A stretch of 64,000 nucleotides of DNA from Geosiphon pyriformis (taxonomy: Eukaryota; Glomeromycota; Glomeromycetes; Archaeosporales; Geosiphonaceae): NCBI GenBank assembly GCA_016748015.1, contig JAAOMT010000577.1:285854-349853 (forward strand). Direction: 5' to 3'. The position numbers and the translations under genes are program-made. A model generated the notes under the pieces. It made no database searches, was not told the origin of the DNA, and was given only the letters and a program-made list of their open reading frames with translations. Positions 63,698 to 64,000 of this stretch are shown here, in pieces; the stretch's first letter is position 1, and the number at the start of each line of letters is the position of its first letter.

Positions 63698-64000
63698 TGT
63701 TATAAGTAATTATTTGGGGTGTTAAGACAAATAAAAAACTCATAACTTAGTGTTTAATAGTTGTTAATATTGGTAATTTCTGAAGGTTTTAGAGTCTAAA
63801 GGTTTTGGTTAAGTCTTTTATATAATAAACAGAAATTCAATTAATGTTTCATATCCTTCTAGAAGTGTATTTTATGAATTTTTTTCTTTAGCATGATAAC
63901 TAGTTTATTTTAATAGTCATGCTTTTCTAGTAAGTTATTCTCAATTTTTATGAATTCCCTATCTTTGTTTTATAAGTTTTTTACCAGATTAATTTTAAAA
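63698..64000 (-). mobile_element. Partial LTR, gypsy family, running off the window
   Basis: Starts TGTTATAAGTAATTATTTGG like the right LTR of the head-to-head unit at 37921. It cuts the 3' LTR of the outer element about 28 bases after its start. The other end lies beyond the window. Confidence 0.8.

Overview
The window looks like nuclear DNA of an arbuscular mycorrhizal fungus, most likely Rhizophagus or a close relative (Glomeromycotina). This is inferred from the very high A+T content, short GT-AG introns, a Sel1-repeat relic, degenerate RING and atypical-kinase relics, a fungal U2 snRNA, and dense decayed transposons. I ran no database search; family names come from motifs I recognise.

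0-7.3 kb: a multi-exon gamma-tubulin complex (GCP5-type) gene on the minus strand runs off the left edge. A U2 snRNA gene with compensatory stem changes follows, then a Sel1-repeat relic, microsatellites and a frameshifted unknown pseudogene. 7.3-21.3 kb: mostly an A+T desert. It holds a decayed pogo/Tigger element, a dispersed repeat headed by a 12-bp tandem array, three adjacent minisatellites (14.97-15.91 kb) and a class 3 lipase pseudogene that has lost its nucleophile serine.

21.3-33.1 kb: a less A+T-rich island, with inverted copies of one coding fragment at its two edges. On its left side two adjacent minus-strand genes, a transposase-like protein and a small HAD-like protein, read through ten in-frame UGA codons, several of them at positions that look like tryptophan. 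This suggests DNA from a UGA=Trp genome, with the Mollicutes-related endobacteria of these fungi the obvious candidate. The island also holds kinase and RING pseudogenes, a 5'-truncated LINE tail with 14-bp target duplications, an apparently intact 13-exon gene of about 603 codons using the standard code, and a primase/helicase relic that lacks its ATPase core.

33.1-64 kb: nested retrotransposons. A head-to-head LTR unit (36.47-38.76 kb) is flanked by a target duplication. One Ty3/gypsy element (39.07-63.70 kb) was interrupted by two copies of a second LTR-like family, by a solo LTR, and by a hAT transposon that itself carries a complete 9.7-kb Ty3/gypsy element (46,876-56,604) with ATGG target duplications. 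All are inactivated, largely by C-to-T and G-to-A changes that hit the catalytic acids. These gypsy elements carry an unusual cysteine-rich region between protease and reverse transcriptase.
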